Assembly: GCA_023055505.1 (NCBI GenBank)
Contig: JALIRH010000117.1
Coordinates: forward strand, 930,001-994,000
Reading direction: 5' to 3'
Length of the DNA: 64,000 nucleotides
Source: Callipepla californica brunnescens
Lineage: Eukaryota > Chordata > Aves > Galliformes > Odontophoridae
Shown: positions 1 to 12,900 of the stretch, piece after piece
Numbering within the stretch: the first letter of the stretch is position 1
Layout: every line of letters starts with the position of its first letter
Translations under genes and position numbers: made by a program
Notes under the pieces: model-generated
The model's database searches: none
Seen by the model: only the letters and a program-made list of their open reading frames with translations
Told to the model about the DNA's origin: nothing

Positions 1-2340
1 TAAGAATTTACCGTCTTTGCACTGGACAAGGAAGAACATGCATATGGTGGAGAAAAGTAATAAAAGGCTGTTTGTCTATAGGACAGCAAGTGGTCTCAGC
101 ATGTAGGCAACTTAGCCCTTGTGAAATTATTTTGGGAGAGCCATCTGTAGAAGCCTCATGATACACATGTACTGAAGTCCTGTGTAAATACCAAGACTTC
201 AGTACAGCCCAGCTATTTGGACAATAAATCTTACTGGAACACCTTTTTTCTTTGTCCTGTAACGACTCAGACAATGAGACAAACTAGAATTTGCTGGCAG
301 CTGCTGAGGACAAGGTCTACCAGCATGTGGTTAATTCATGTCAGGTCTGTGCACATCAACTGTTAATTCAAATTTATCACACAAGCCTGAAAATGTATTT
401 GTATTCAAATGTGCTCACTGTTTTGGAGCCGTTTATTCTGGATAGGATTGTTGCCTATGAGAACTTAAGATGTACTCCCTGTACCATTTGTGACATGTTT
501 CAGGGAAGATTTGTTGAAAGGAAATGGTGAACAGTTGAAAATCAAATGTGTACAGAGACATGAGGCATTGTTATTAAAACAAAATCAGATTTAATCAGGC
601 ATTGACTAAATATAGAAAAAAGAAAAAAAAAAAGCAGCAGGACAATTGCTGCAAAAAGCAGTAAGGAAGTGAGAGAATGAATAAGGTGTAATTTATAGTG
701 GAAATCTCTAAATAAAAGCATAAGGAAGTAGATTATTGTTGCATCCAAAGGAAGAACAAATGGAAGTAAGCTTTTAGGATCACAATAGATAAATGCCCTT
801 GAAAGCACGGGTCTGATTCCATGGAAAGAATAGAACAGGCAGGCTGAGTTTTGTCTGGTGCATCACTAAGTTCCTGTTCCAGCCTGAATAAATCGGTTCC
901 CATAATGTCCCTGATGATCTGTGAAGCTTCTCTGTCAGTGGAAACAGCAAGAAGAGGTGAGTGACCTATAGCATCACCTGCCTTTGCTTTCAGTGACAGA
1001 TGCTAATGCACAGCATCCTGCTGGATAGAGGGAGGCGTAACTCACACTTTTGCCTCCCAAATTGCTTCTAGCCAAATGCCTGTCATTATCAATACAGCTG
1101 TCATGCTGATCGTTGTGGGTGAGAGCTAATGGTGGGTGTTCGTTTACTTTATGTAACTAGTGGGGCTTTTATTGCTGTGTATTTTTTGGGCTTTTTTTTT
1201 TGTTTTGTTTTGTTTTCCTTTTTTTTAAGAAACTACTCAACAATTCCCTTTATAGCCAAGCAGCACATTAGTGCACAGAGTAATAGTGCAATCAAATCCT
1301 TCTACGAGGCAGAGGAAAGCCATGCTTCTTTCTTCTAGGAATTTAGCAGCATCCAGTAATCACAGTGATATATGCTAGGTTCATGCATCCTCCCAGGGAG
1401 GGAAGGCAAGGGAATAATAACAGATGCTAGGCTGGGTATTGGTCTCTTGTGATAATAAAAACAACACTGAAGGTTCCAAGTGGGGAAGGCCTAAATGCAG
1501 AAAGTGTTGGAAGATCTGGTAGACGATTAGTATTAAACCTCACGTGGGGGAAAGGGAGGTGAACTCTTTTCCATAAATCATCCAGATACTTAATTTGATA
1601 TCAGACATGAACCTTAACATGTGTCATATAATCTGCTTTAGTACACAGGGGTCTTATTAAAATGGTGTGAGCCAGGGACTGTGCTGATTTAGACAAGTTT
1701 GAGCAAGTCCTTTACACAGCAGAAAATGCACCTTCAATTAGAGTGCTTTCATTTAGAAGCAGAACCTAGGACATTCATATGGATTTTAGGAGCTTACTCA
1801 TGAAGGGGCTGATTCAACACTTGTTAGTGTCTTTGCATTCTTCTATTGGTTGGTGGAAGCAGATTCACCCCTAGGAACATTGGTGCTTATTAGAAGCCAG
1901 GTGATGAGGTGGAGAGAGAAGCAGCACTGGAATTTCTGTAGTCCTGTGTCCAGAACCAGAGTAACTGCGACACGCTCTCTTTTTAGTTTCTTTCCTTTTT
2001 TATTTTTTTTTCCTATTTTTGATTTCATTATTAATCTCCCTCCAAGGGCTGACCATTTCAGACCCGACTATGAAGTCTTTGGTTCTGAGGAGAGGGAAAT
2101 TGTCCAAGTTTGGGATAAGCATACTGATCACATTGTGCCTTTGCGACTGGTACCAGAAATCAGCAAGTTGAGCAGACCTGTGCCATTGAGTATGACTTTG
2201 TTAGTCTGGATTATCAACCATGTTTCTTTTGAGAGACAGATCAGTGGCAAAACATGGTTTGAACAATCTGCTAACATGCCAATCCTAAAAGACAAAACAA
2301 AACAAACAAACAAACAAACTCCTGCAAGCTGAGTTATATA
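1..2340. other. Intergenic, no gene recognised
   Basis: Only short frames without recognisable similarity, a T/G-rich run (about 1191-1227) and an (AAAC)n run at 2296-2322. The 160-codon plus-strand frame at 1850-2332 runs into that repeat and looks like chance. Confidence 0.6.
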
Positions 2341-2344
2341 CAGA

Positions 2345-2530
2345 TGTTATGTAGACATAATATATATATTATACATTATGCATAATGTATAATATATAAT
2401 GTGCATATTATACATTATAATTTGTATATTTTATATACAATAAATACAATATATACAATTTGTATACATTATAATATGTAATTTTAAAAACATACATATA
2501 ATTATATATATATAAGAAAATACATGTTAT
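2345..2530. repeat. AT-rich low-complexity block with palindrome
   Basis: Almost purely A/T with repeated tatata and 'attatacatta' motifs. It includes a perfect 36-bp inverted repeat at 2363-2398 centred on the GC at 2380/2381 (18-bp arms, no spacer). Confidence 0.9.
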
Positions 2531-3789
2531 AAAATATATGTAAAAAGATAAACAAAATAGATGTGCAAAAAGATAGGAGAAGCTTTTGAGACTGCATGGA
2601 AAGAGAAGGATTCAATCTGTAAAATGTTCTGGAGCACAAAATGCATATTAAGTATTTCTAAAGATCCATTTGTAAAACAGAATCTGTAACAGATTAAAAA
2701 TGAAGTGAAATCAAGGAAAGGAGGAACAGCAGGAATTGCTGCAGAAAGAGAATTGTTGTGGTTGAATCTAGGAATTTTCAAGCTGTCCTGCTCCAGTCAA
2801 AGGATGCAAATAAACTTTTTTTCCTACACGATGATTTACAGAATTCCTACAGGAATGCTCGTTTAAACAAACAGAAAAAAAAAAAAAAGATGATGATTCT
2901 GGCATGCTAGAACTATCTTAATCTGACCTGTGAGAAAAGATTCCTGAAGGAAGCTGGAAATGACATAGATCTTAATTTAGAGGCAGGAAAATTCTGAACT
3001 TCTGTGACCGAGGCACAGGGAACTCAGCACTTTTTAAAACCATTTCTGTGTTAAAGATACGGATGATTTATTGCCATTGTTAGACGTAAGGAAACTTTAA
3101 TCTTCTGGGATACCAGATTGGTATTTCTGATGTAATCAAAACAAACATAAAAATAAGGTTATGTCTTTAAAATGTATTTGATTGACGCTATCTTCATAGT
3201 GTTTGAAGCTTCAGTTTTCATTTTACTTCTTACATCTTGAAAGTGTTTCAGTCCTTTTGTACTTTCTTGTTGTTGTTTTGTGGCATCTACAAAGCTATGT
3301 TTCCCAAGTGGTGATCATAGTGAATAATTTATCTTATGACAGGATGCAATCGAGAGTTTAACTGAAGCAAGGGGTGTGCTTGTGTGGAGTTTGACTCCAA
3401 CCAAGGCAGGCTCAAGGTATTGCAAAACTGATTCTCCAGCAAGCACTTCAATGGCAGCCTGGAACTGGGAGAAAAATATGTGATTTGCTATCTTTCCTCA
3501 GGCAGGACAGTTTTCTTTACGCAACAGAAACAGACTTGAACAAGATTTTCCATAAAACAAAGTATTAACATCAGGTTTGTAAAAATGTCTCATACCTTAG
3601 ATACAAACAGGGGCTGCTGGTACTTCCTATTACAGAGTTTAAAGCACAAAAGGATGTAGAACTGCTCTGTGTCAACTCTTTTAGAGGTAGTTCCATAAAT
3701 GTAATTCACTGGACTCCTGAGGCTTCGTGTGGTTCATGGAGGTTTGAATGCATCATTTACGTACAGATTACTTTTCATAGTTCCTTCTT

Positions 3790-3955
3790 CATAGAATCCT
3801 AATATCACCAAGGTCAGAAAAGACCTCTACCAGTCCAACCATCTGCCTATCACCGATATTTCCCACTAAACCACGTCCCTCAGTACAACATCTACACACT
3901 TCTTGGACACCTCCAGGGTCACTAGTCAGCGACTCCACCACCTCCTTGGTGATGG
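3790..3955 (-). repeat. CR1-type LINE 3' fragment
   Basis: Starts with catagaatcctaa, the reverse complement of the CR1 terminal repeat. It continues with the diverged 'aggtcagaaaagacctctaccagtccaacc' module and a 'gactccaccacctcc' module. The element lies on the minus strand and is 5'-truncated. Confidence 0.85.
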
Positions 3956-3959
3956 TTTT

Positions 3960-6900
3960 TGTTTAACAATTTTCTTTGAAGTAAAAACAAAAGAAAGCGT
4001 GCTGTATTTACCTGGAAAGTCTGTGTCTGGAATAGCTGATAAACCAGTCAGTATTTTTCGTAGAAGGACCTGAGGGTGAAAAAGTCAGAACATGAGCATA
4101 ATGTATTAGAGCACAAGAATAAAACAAGTTCAGAGTTTTTAGAATAGGGGGAATATACACGTAGTTGGTTGACTTGTGAAGCAACATTGATGATTGAAAG
4201 CAAATGTAGGATGCATAGTTGGCTTGATTGAAGGAGAAATACAACAGGTGATTTTCTTCCTTAGCTCTATGGCTTTTTCATTGACCCTTCTGTGCCTGTT
4301 TGCTCTCTTTTTCTATGCTCATGTTCGCTTTCTCTGTGTTCTTCATTCTTTGTCCTAAAAATGTGAATCCCTTGCTTTCTGATTCACCCCCAGATATTCC
4401 CTTCAGCATTCCCATGTGTGACTCCCTCGCTAGATTAGTTTTTCTGACTGGCTTTGCAGACCCCTTGTTTGGAGGGAGGGAATTGTATGCCTGCTTTATC
4501 GATGTAAAGATGAACACTTTCTGAGAATGCTTAATTTCTTTTCCTTATCTGAAAGCAAAGCAATAATTACATGGAAATGTCAATGGATCAACTGTGATGG
4601 AAGCACAGGGGAAAAAAAATATTGAAAAGAAACTGAAAAGTAGATTATGAAGTGAAGTGAAAATCAGATTAAGAAGCGATAAGAATATTTAAAACTTGCA
4701 TATTAATTTGTTGGTTTTTTTTAATAGAAGATGCTTAGTATGCATGTCCAATGCCTCAAACTCAGCTTCTGAGAGGTGTTTTTAGTTTGAGGAGGGATGT
4801 TTAGGCTGTCTGAGTCCCTGTTGTACTAAGATCATGAATTGACAAGACGTTGTGTAGTGAAAATTATGTGTGAATATGAAATGATATATAACACCTAATA
4901 GTGGTAATTAAGGTCTAATTTTTTTTTTTTTTTTACTTCCAGTCTGCAGAGAAACAGAAACAAAAGCTATGCTGAAGGTATTTTGTTCTATTTTGTTAGA
5001 GAGCAACTAACAAATTGGTTTTCATTCTATTCATTCTCTAGATGAATTGCATTGAAATAGGAAAAGAATTTATTTAACTGATCAATGGGCAGAAAGTTTC
5101 TATATCATAAAAGCAAAGGCTGATCTGATTTGAACTGGTTAGGCTGATTGCCAATACAGAATGTCTTCCTTACACACCAGTTTGATTTGTTTAGAAGTAC
5201 AAAGTTTTCCTGATTGTGAAAGCTGTCAGTTAAATTCTCAATATAGATCTCATTCTTAGTATTTTGAAAGGAGCAATTCTGTGCTTAATGTGATATCCAT
5301 TCGTAGTTGCAGTAAAACAGTGTACTCAAGTTTAGTATCATTTTCAGCAGCCAGAGGTATTGCTCTAAAATTCTTTATTTCAGTGTTTCACCAAAACTAT
5401 GGGAAGAGGTTCTGACTAGTTTACATATGTGCTTTCTCTAAGTTTGTTACATCATGACTTACTAACAGATGAAGATTCTTGGTGTTATGAGAAACTTGAT
5501 TATTGGAGCACAAACAGCCCATTCTTTAAAGCTGCTCATCGTCCACAATTTTCTGTTTTTAAATCCAAACAATTACCATTTAGTATTTATTTCAGAACAA
5601 TGTGAATTCAGATATAAGACCTTGAGACCTGCAGTGGCTAGGCAAAATCTAATGTCAGGCTACAGAGTGTATTGAATAGAATCTAAAAATGTTTTACTTT
5701 TGAACAGATTTTAACTGCTTGCTTTTTTAAGCCACCGTGGATAGGCTTGTGTTCTTAAATCAATGTCTTCGTCCTCACTGTGCATTTATTGCGGGTAGAT
5801 TAGATCTGCTTATGTGCTGCTGTTTTTATATGTAAGAACTGCTACTAATGCGCACAAGCACATGCACTCTCATGGAGTGAACAGCACACAATTTGGAGAG
5901 TCATGCTGTAGAAGCCATTTGGGACATGTAAATCTTTTTGGAAAAAAAAGACATTCCAGTAGAAAATCTGCTACAAGTACAAAGAGAATGAACTCTGAAT
6001 GTTATGGGAAGATAAAACAAAGCAATTGCTGCTTATGGATTATTTTCTAAATTTTATTCACAATGTTGAAGTATTTATTCAGTATTTCTTCTAAAATCTA
6101 GGTAACTGAGAACTTTTATAGCAGGCCAGTAATCTCACTGAATTTTCTCTACCAATATGTCTTACTAATGGTGACATAAGGCATCTTAATGGTTGGCTTA
6201 CTGTAAAATCTTGCCTTTGACATTTTAACTAATGCCTGCTAAGCACAAATTTAAGTAATTTAAATGATTTACTGGTTTTAGTTACACATAATCAACATTT
6301 CTCCTCCTAATTACACTCTCAAACAATTCTACTCTTGTATACTTAAACATTTGCTAGCTAGAGAGTTTTGCATTTGTTATTTATACTGTGCATACTTTTC
6401 CTAAATTGTCTAATACATTGGATATGATTTCGTATTTTGAATGGAGAAGCTATGGCATATATATATCATAGTTCAGTAATTACTTATTTATTGACCTCAA
6501 AATTGCTCAGCATGCAGCCTAGATTAATGCACATTTATACTGTGTAAATGATTCACTAAATTCTTTATAGCATAGATCCCTTGCGTGCTTTTTAAGACAA
6601 TGGTTCACACATTTTTACTACCTCGCCAGCAATTTTATTCCAGCTTCTAATTCTGAACTGATTCCATGTTGATGATTCACCATTGGTGGATTTGCTACTT
6701 TGCTTAAAATTCTCACATTGGGGAGCAACATCAGTTTACATGAGCTTAAATTTTGACGTGTGGTTTGTGTCCCAGTATTACTTATACTGCTTTAGGCGTG
6801 AAGCTGGGGACTAGAAACGCCTCAACTAGGGAGAAAAAATATTCCTATGCTAATTTGGACAGTTTGTCCATCTTTCCGCTTCTGTTATTTAACTTGCAGA

Positions 6901-9900
6901 AATCGGCTAAGTACAGTAAATCCTATCACAATCATTTTTTTTCTTTTTTTTTTTTTTTCCCTAATAGCACTGTATTAGAAAATTAAGAAGAAAAACAAAA
7001 CATTTAATCCATTTGGCTTCTGGATGTAGGCTCATAGAAGCACTGCAGTCATGACTTTGTCAGGAAGCCTTCCTTTATGTACAGTATGTTTAAGCACAAA
7101 TGAGGCTTAGCATAATCATCTATTGGTGTATATAGACAACTCATATCACAACACAGAGCTCTAAAACACCTCTGTTTTCTAACCTTGTAATGTGCAGTAA
7201 CAGATATGTTTCCCATTGTTGCTTCTGCATTGGAGGCATTTGCAAATTTGAAACAAAAATCTTCTTTAGGACTTGATCCAAAACAGATAACATATTGTAA
7301 CGTTCCTTAAAAAAAAAAAACAAAACCTTTTATAAGACAGTTGCCAAGTTTGAGAAAGAGCCTAGTTAAACCTATTTAAGTCCTCTCTCATACATCATTA
7401 GAGATTTTCTATTCAAAATCTCCCCATTAATGTTATTTATGGACCATTCAAAGTAATATTATTTTATGTTTAGGGGAAATAAAACTTTGGGGATTAAATA
7501 TTTTACTTGTCAGTGTTCATTCCAGTAAATGTATTTTTCCCTAGCTAAATCCTAGAGTTCTTAAGATAATAGCTTGCATTTGTAAATACTTGTATCTGTG
7601 ACCCTGATCTCTCTTTTCTCATCAAAAAATGAAATAATTATATTTCACAGATAGGTCAGCCAGGCAACCTTTGCTACACTGTCCCACCAGGTCTGTTGAG
7701 GTTTTGCTATAACCTGAGGCTGGCTGGGTTTTTTTATTAGTAAAACCAAGAAGGTAACTATGAAGAATTGACTCCCTCTAGCAAAATTCTGGCTATGAAT
7801 TTGCTAAAATGAAGATGATTCTTGTCCACTCTTGATCAAGTCCTGTTGGAGCATACATTGACTGATAAGTGGACTGGTGGTTTTTAACATAAATTCTGCT
7901 GGTCCTCACAGATTCTGGAATAACAGAATCAAAGACTCATCATACAGCTGTGTGTTTTTGGAGGGAAGATCATTTCTTCCCCTCCCAGCTCATTCAGGTA
8001 CTGGCATCTGTGCATGGGATTGGAGTGGCAGTTTGAGTTGCAATACTCTGTGATGGATAATGATTTTGTATCTCTTTCAGAGAATTTCTGTACAGAAATG
8101 TGTGTTCCTGTGGTGTGTGGGCCATGGACAGCCAATTCTGCATATCTGATGTACATCAAACATAGTGCAGATGCATGATGCAGCCTTTGCAGTGTGAATC
8201 AGCCCTAACAGGTGATTCTGGTGATCCACCAAATCCAGCCTGTGCTGAATCTGTTACTTGCTGTGTGGGGTTGATTTTGGTGTACCAAAGAAACGTAGCA
8301 CACCTTGTTCACAACTGGAGTATCAGAATTGTTTGCATCTAAGTCAATTTAATTTATTATTAGAACCTAAGTTTTCATTCTGTGTTTTTCAATGAAGCTG
8401 AAGATGAAGGCTTATACCAAAACCACAGAACAGGCTGTGAAAACAAGAAGTGGTTCAAATCATAGCTCAGGAGAAAAGAAGTATTTTTATTCTGCATTAG
8501 TTCCTTGTATTCCTAAAAAGCTGTCTGTAATGGAAGTTGCTTCTCTGATACCTGTTCTGCAAAGCTGCAGATCAGTGCAGGACCATGGTGCAGTGCAAGA
8601 TCTAGCTAAAGCACTGGTGGAAAATACTGGAGTTGTAGGAGGAAATCAGAAATGTATTTTCTCAGACTGGAGAGAATATCTGACCAGCAGCTCATTGTAG
8701 GAGAAAGGTAGGAAGTGGTTTCCATGAAAGAGCAATTTGGAAGAAAATTAATAGCAAATCCAACACAAACTGTTTTTCATTGATATTTTTTCTTCTTAAA
8801 TCAGTAATGTCTTCTCTAAACAAATTTCTTCGCATTTCTTCCTTGGTCGAAGAAGGGAAGCGGCAATGAGCTTCCAATCTCAGGCTTTGTCTCTGATAGA
8901 CTTTGTAGTATGATACATTTATCAAACAAGCAATGACAAACTCAGAAAATCATTTTCAAGCCACGTGTGCAAGCAGAGGAAGAAGACAATTACTGACTGA
9001 TACCCATGATTAATCATGCGATACAAAACCCAACTGGTTGTGGATTGCTTCACTGATATGAAGTAGAGCTGTGGTGGTGCACTGTTTAGGGACAGACAAG
9101 AATAAATTCTAGATTGATTTAGTATGCAGGTTGTCATGAGGAAAAACTGTTCTTGAGCTGAATAAGGATATTTCATCTGTTATGTTACTATAAATAAGAC
9201 ATTTTTCTTGTTGCATACTGTGAATGTATTCAGCATTGAGATATAATACATTTGTGTTGCTGTGGCAACATAATAATGTTATTTTGGTTGTCCTAGGAAA
9301 CACAGAAACAACACCTGATAGTGGCTGTCATACCCATTTGGATAGACAGATGATTATTTTCTCTTCTGTTCAGCAAAAAAGTCTTCCATCCCCTACTGTA
9401 CCTGAAATAACAGAGGTTCTTGTGATCATTATCTTTAAGTATCCATTCACACAAAAGGGGCCAGGCACTGTACGCGTGGAAATATTCAGCCTCTATGGTA
9501 AGGGCTTTCAGTCGGTGGCAGTGGTCCAGCAAGTCACTTTTGCCCTTGCTTAACATCAAACCTATGAGAGGTCCCACTGAAATGGATGGGATTGCTCATG
9601 TGCTTAGAGTTAACTCCATGCGTAAGTGCTTTGCTGGACCAATGCCGAATGACAAGTAAATGACCAGCTTTTGGTTCGGAATGAGCGTTTGAGAACTGAA
9701 GAGTTTGTGGCTATTGACTTTGTTACTGAGAATCTATGGGCTGTTTGTGGGTTTCCATGTTTCCAGAGACTCAGTCATTAAGGAAAGTATTATTGTTTGG
9801 GGAAAAAAAGGTTGGAGGGGCAGCTGAAGGAATTCTGAATACTTTACACCATGGGAAGGAACGTGTGTGTGTTTGTGAGGTTGTTGTGGTCATTTTCTGG

Positions 9901-12900
9901 GTGCTTTAACGAATTTTCAGCTTCTGTCTCTTCTGCTACTCTCCTGTAAAAATGAAAGTGTCAGGCTAATATCACCATGACATTATTTTATTACTAATGA
10001 GGTCTCATTTGTAAATTCTAGCTTTATGACCATGTGCATAGCTGTAGACAGAGTCTTGATTTTTCCCTGTCCCTCTGTAAAGTCTGGATACACGGAAAGC
10101 TATAGCTGAATAATTAAAGTTTTTATAAAGAAACTTGAATTAATTTTGTAATACTGCCTGCAAACAATAAATATGTAAATATAACTTTTCAATGCATTCA
10201 AGTTTATGCTCTGCTACACATAGTTAGAAAAAAATATTTTTTAGAATGCAGTTTGTATCTTAAACATTCTTGCTCTTATATCCATACATATTTACTCGTA
10301 GTCATTCTCTTATGACCGTATTTGAATGCCTGTAGCAAAAGCAGAGCATTTCAGCATATAAAAATATGTTTAGTCTATATTTTTACATGGACCAAAATTC
10401 CTAGAAGGAAAAAGTTGATAGGTTCAAGCGTTAGTCTGGTGTTTCGATTCCCTGTAGACTGCTTAGTGCTGAAAGAAAAAATACCCTGGTGTCCTGCTGG
10501 ACTTTTTCCCCAAGGTCCTGACCCCAGTTACTACCAGTTACTGGCTCAGTACAGGACTGTCAGTAAGAACAACTGCTCTTTTTTTGTTCTGTGTAAAGCC
10601 TTGCAATTTACCCAAATAGCAGTGCATGGCCATGAGATAGAGGCAGGCAGGGAGGAGAAAGGAGCAAAGAGGAGTGACTGGATTTGTACTTCAAGAAATG
10701 TTTTTTTTTTTTTTTTTTTCTGAAAGTTGCTTTCTGTTTTTTTGGGGTTTTTTTAGTATCTTGTCCTCTGCAGCTATTGGGGTTTGTGTTTGTTTGTTTG
10801 TTTCTAAATTTAATTTAATTTAATTTTCATCCTCTAAGATGGGTAGCGTGTGAAACAGAAGACAGACTGTGCAATAGCCTAAGCTTAATGCTTGGAAAGA
10901 GCGTGTCTGTGAAAAGAAGCGTTTTTCACTAGAAATGCTGTTCATCAGGGACTTAATTCAGGTAAAGAGGATGATAGGGAAGAAAGAAAAAAGCTTTGAA
11001 AACAGTAGATAAGACCCACAATTTTTACATGCTTTATTTGCTGGAGAAAGGGCATAGTTGTCTAATTCTTCAGAGATGGCTTGGGTGTGGTAGACATTTC
11101 TGGCTCCAGTCTTGGTGAACGCAGTGTTGGGTGTCAATAGCACGCAGAGCAGCACATCTGCATTTTCTGGCTGGGGATAGTTTATTTCATTGCTACATCC
11201 GTTTGAGGGGAGTAGAGAGAGAGTGAATCTGCTCCTTAGGGGAGGAAATCCAATGAAATGCTTGTGTCAGAGTTGTTCTGCGCTCAGTGCCTGAAGTACA
11301 TAACACTCGAAGCATATAATTGAGCGCTGACTTCAGTTCTCTTCCGTATTAAATTAATTTATGTAGGTTTCTTCAATAATGCATTTTAATTTTATGGTGT
11401 GAGAGTGAGAAAGTAATCTTCAGAGGACAAGTGAAGGCATTCAGGAAAACCTGAGGATCTGTGTGATGCTCTCCTACCTCTCTGGCTGTCCAAAGATGTG
11501 ATGCAGGGGCTGTCGGGCCTCGGTGCCGGTGTTTCCTGCAGAGCCGGGGGACCTGCCAGGGGATGATTCAGACCACCTGAAGCAAGGGCTGAGTTTGCTC
11601 CCAGGGCTGTCAGGAGCCCAGCTTCCTAATGTGTAAGCACTTGCTGCAGATGCCTGTAGGAAGTATGGAGTCCTTCGATATTTCTAAGCCAAAGGCTTGA
11701 GTCTGCGACTGGTAGATCTATGCGTGTGTAGTAAATCAGCACAGATCAGTATCAGGCGTAATACTGGATGATGTTTGCTTGTGTGGACTGATTATAGTTT
11801 ACCACCAAAGCTAAATTTATTGTTTGGTTTATCATGCATAGATATTAGAGGAAATCCTGAGGAGTCTGACCTAATGCCAGGGCATATAAATTACGGGGTG
11901 TCAGTCTATACTGCAGTTACATGGAGATTAACTTAAATCACCTGTCAACTTCAAGAGGCTTGAGGTCTTGTATCCCTAGAGAGTCCTCACTCTTTCTTGA
12001 CCTTCACTAGGTCTCTTTTTTGACTTATTTTCTCTCTTTTATAGCTTAACATCTTTACTGTACCATCTCACAGAATGCCCAGCATTTTCAGTTTCTCAGA
12101 CACCGAGGACTTGCCTTTGCATCATTCAAATCTCCTTGAAACAACTTTCTTTTCTGCAAAACTTTCCCAGCAAAACTTTTCATGTGCGGTGTGATGCTCC
12201 TACCACTTTTCTTTTCTTGAATAATTATCTAGTGAATGAGATGTGACAGTAATTTCATTTTAAATATTTCAAGACATAAATCTTTATCTTGCATCTTGTT
12301 GTAATACTAGATACAGTTACATTTCTGTTGTTTTTTGTTTGTTTGTTTGTTTGTTTGTTTACCAAAACCAATTCCCAGTATTGAATCATTACAAAGAATG
12401 ATCATGTTATCTGTGAAGAAATAATATTTTAATATAGGATTGATTCTCACTGCAATCAAAGGAAATATTTATTGTATTATGTTGGCATGAAATAAGATCC
12501 AAGGATTTTATGATCTATAATTGTCATAATAATGACAGATGTAGTCAAGAATACCATTTGATATTGTAAGGCCTGATCCTGTGTATGACAGCTTTTTCTA
12601 TTCCTTTTTTAGGCAATTGATTGAGGAAGAAAGTATTGGCTAATCAAAACAAGATCAAGAACAAAGACCCAAGAAGTACGAGAGGAAGGAAGAAGAAATT
12701 TAGCCCTTAATGATGAAGTAAGATTAAAATACATAAGAATTCAGTGATGATGAAAGTACTTCTTGAAATAACATAGCTGTCTGAGCAGAACAATGCATGT
12801 TCCTTTCAATGGTCAATACTACTGCCATAATCACTTCAAAAACCACTGAGTTTGAGTTTTGCAGAGTGCAAAAAAACCCTGCCCATTTATATCAAAATCA

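Noticed and set aside
1850..2332. 160-codon plus-strand frame
   Set aside because: Contains a T-rich low-complexity stretch and ends in the AAAC repeat. No family similarity or splice support.
8392..8700. 102-codon plus-strand frame with balanced composition
   Set aside because: Looked protein-like, but I recognise no family and see no promoter, partner exon or poly(A) context.
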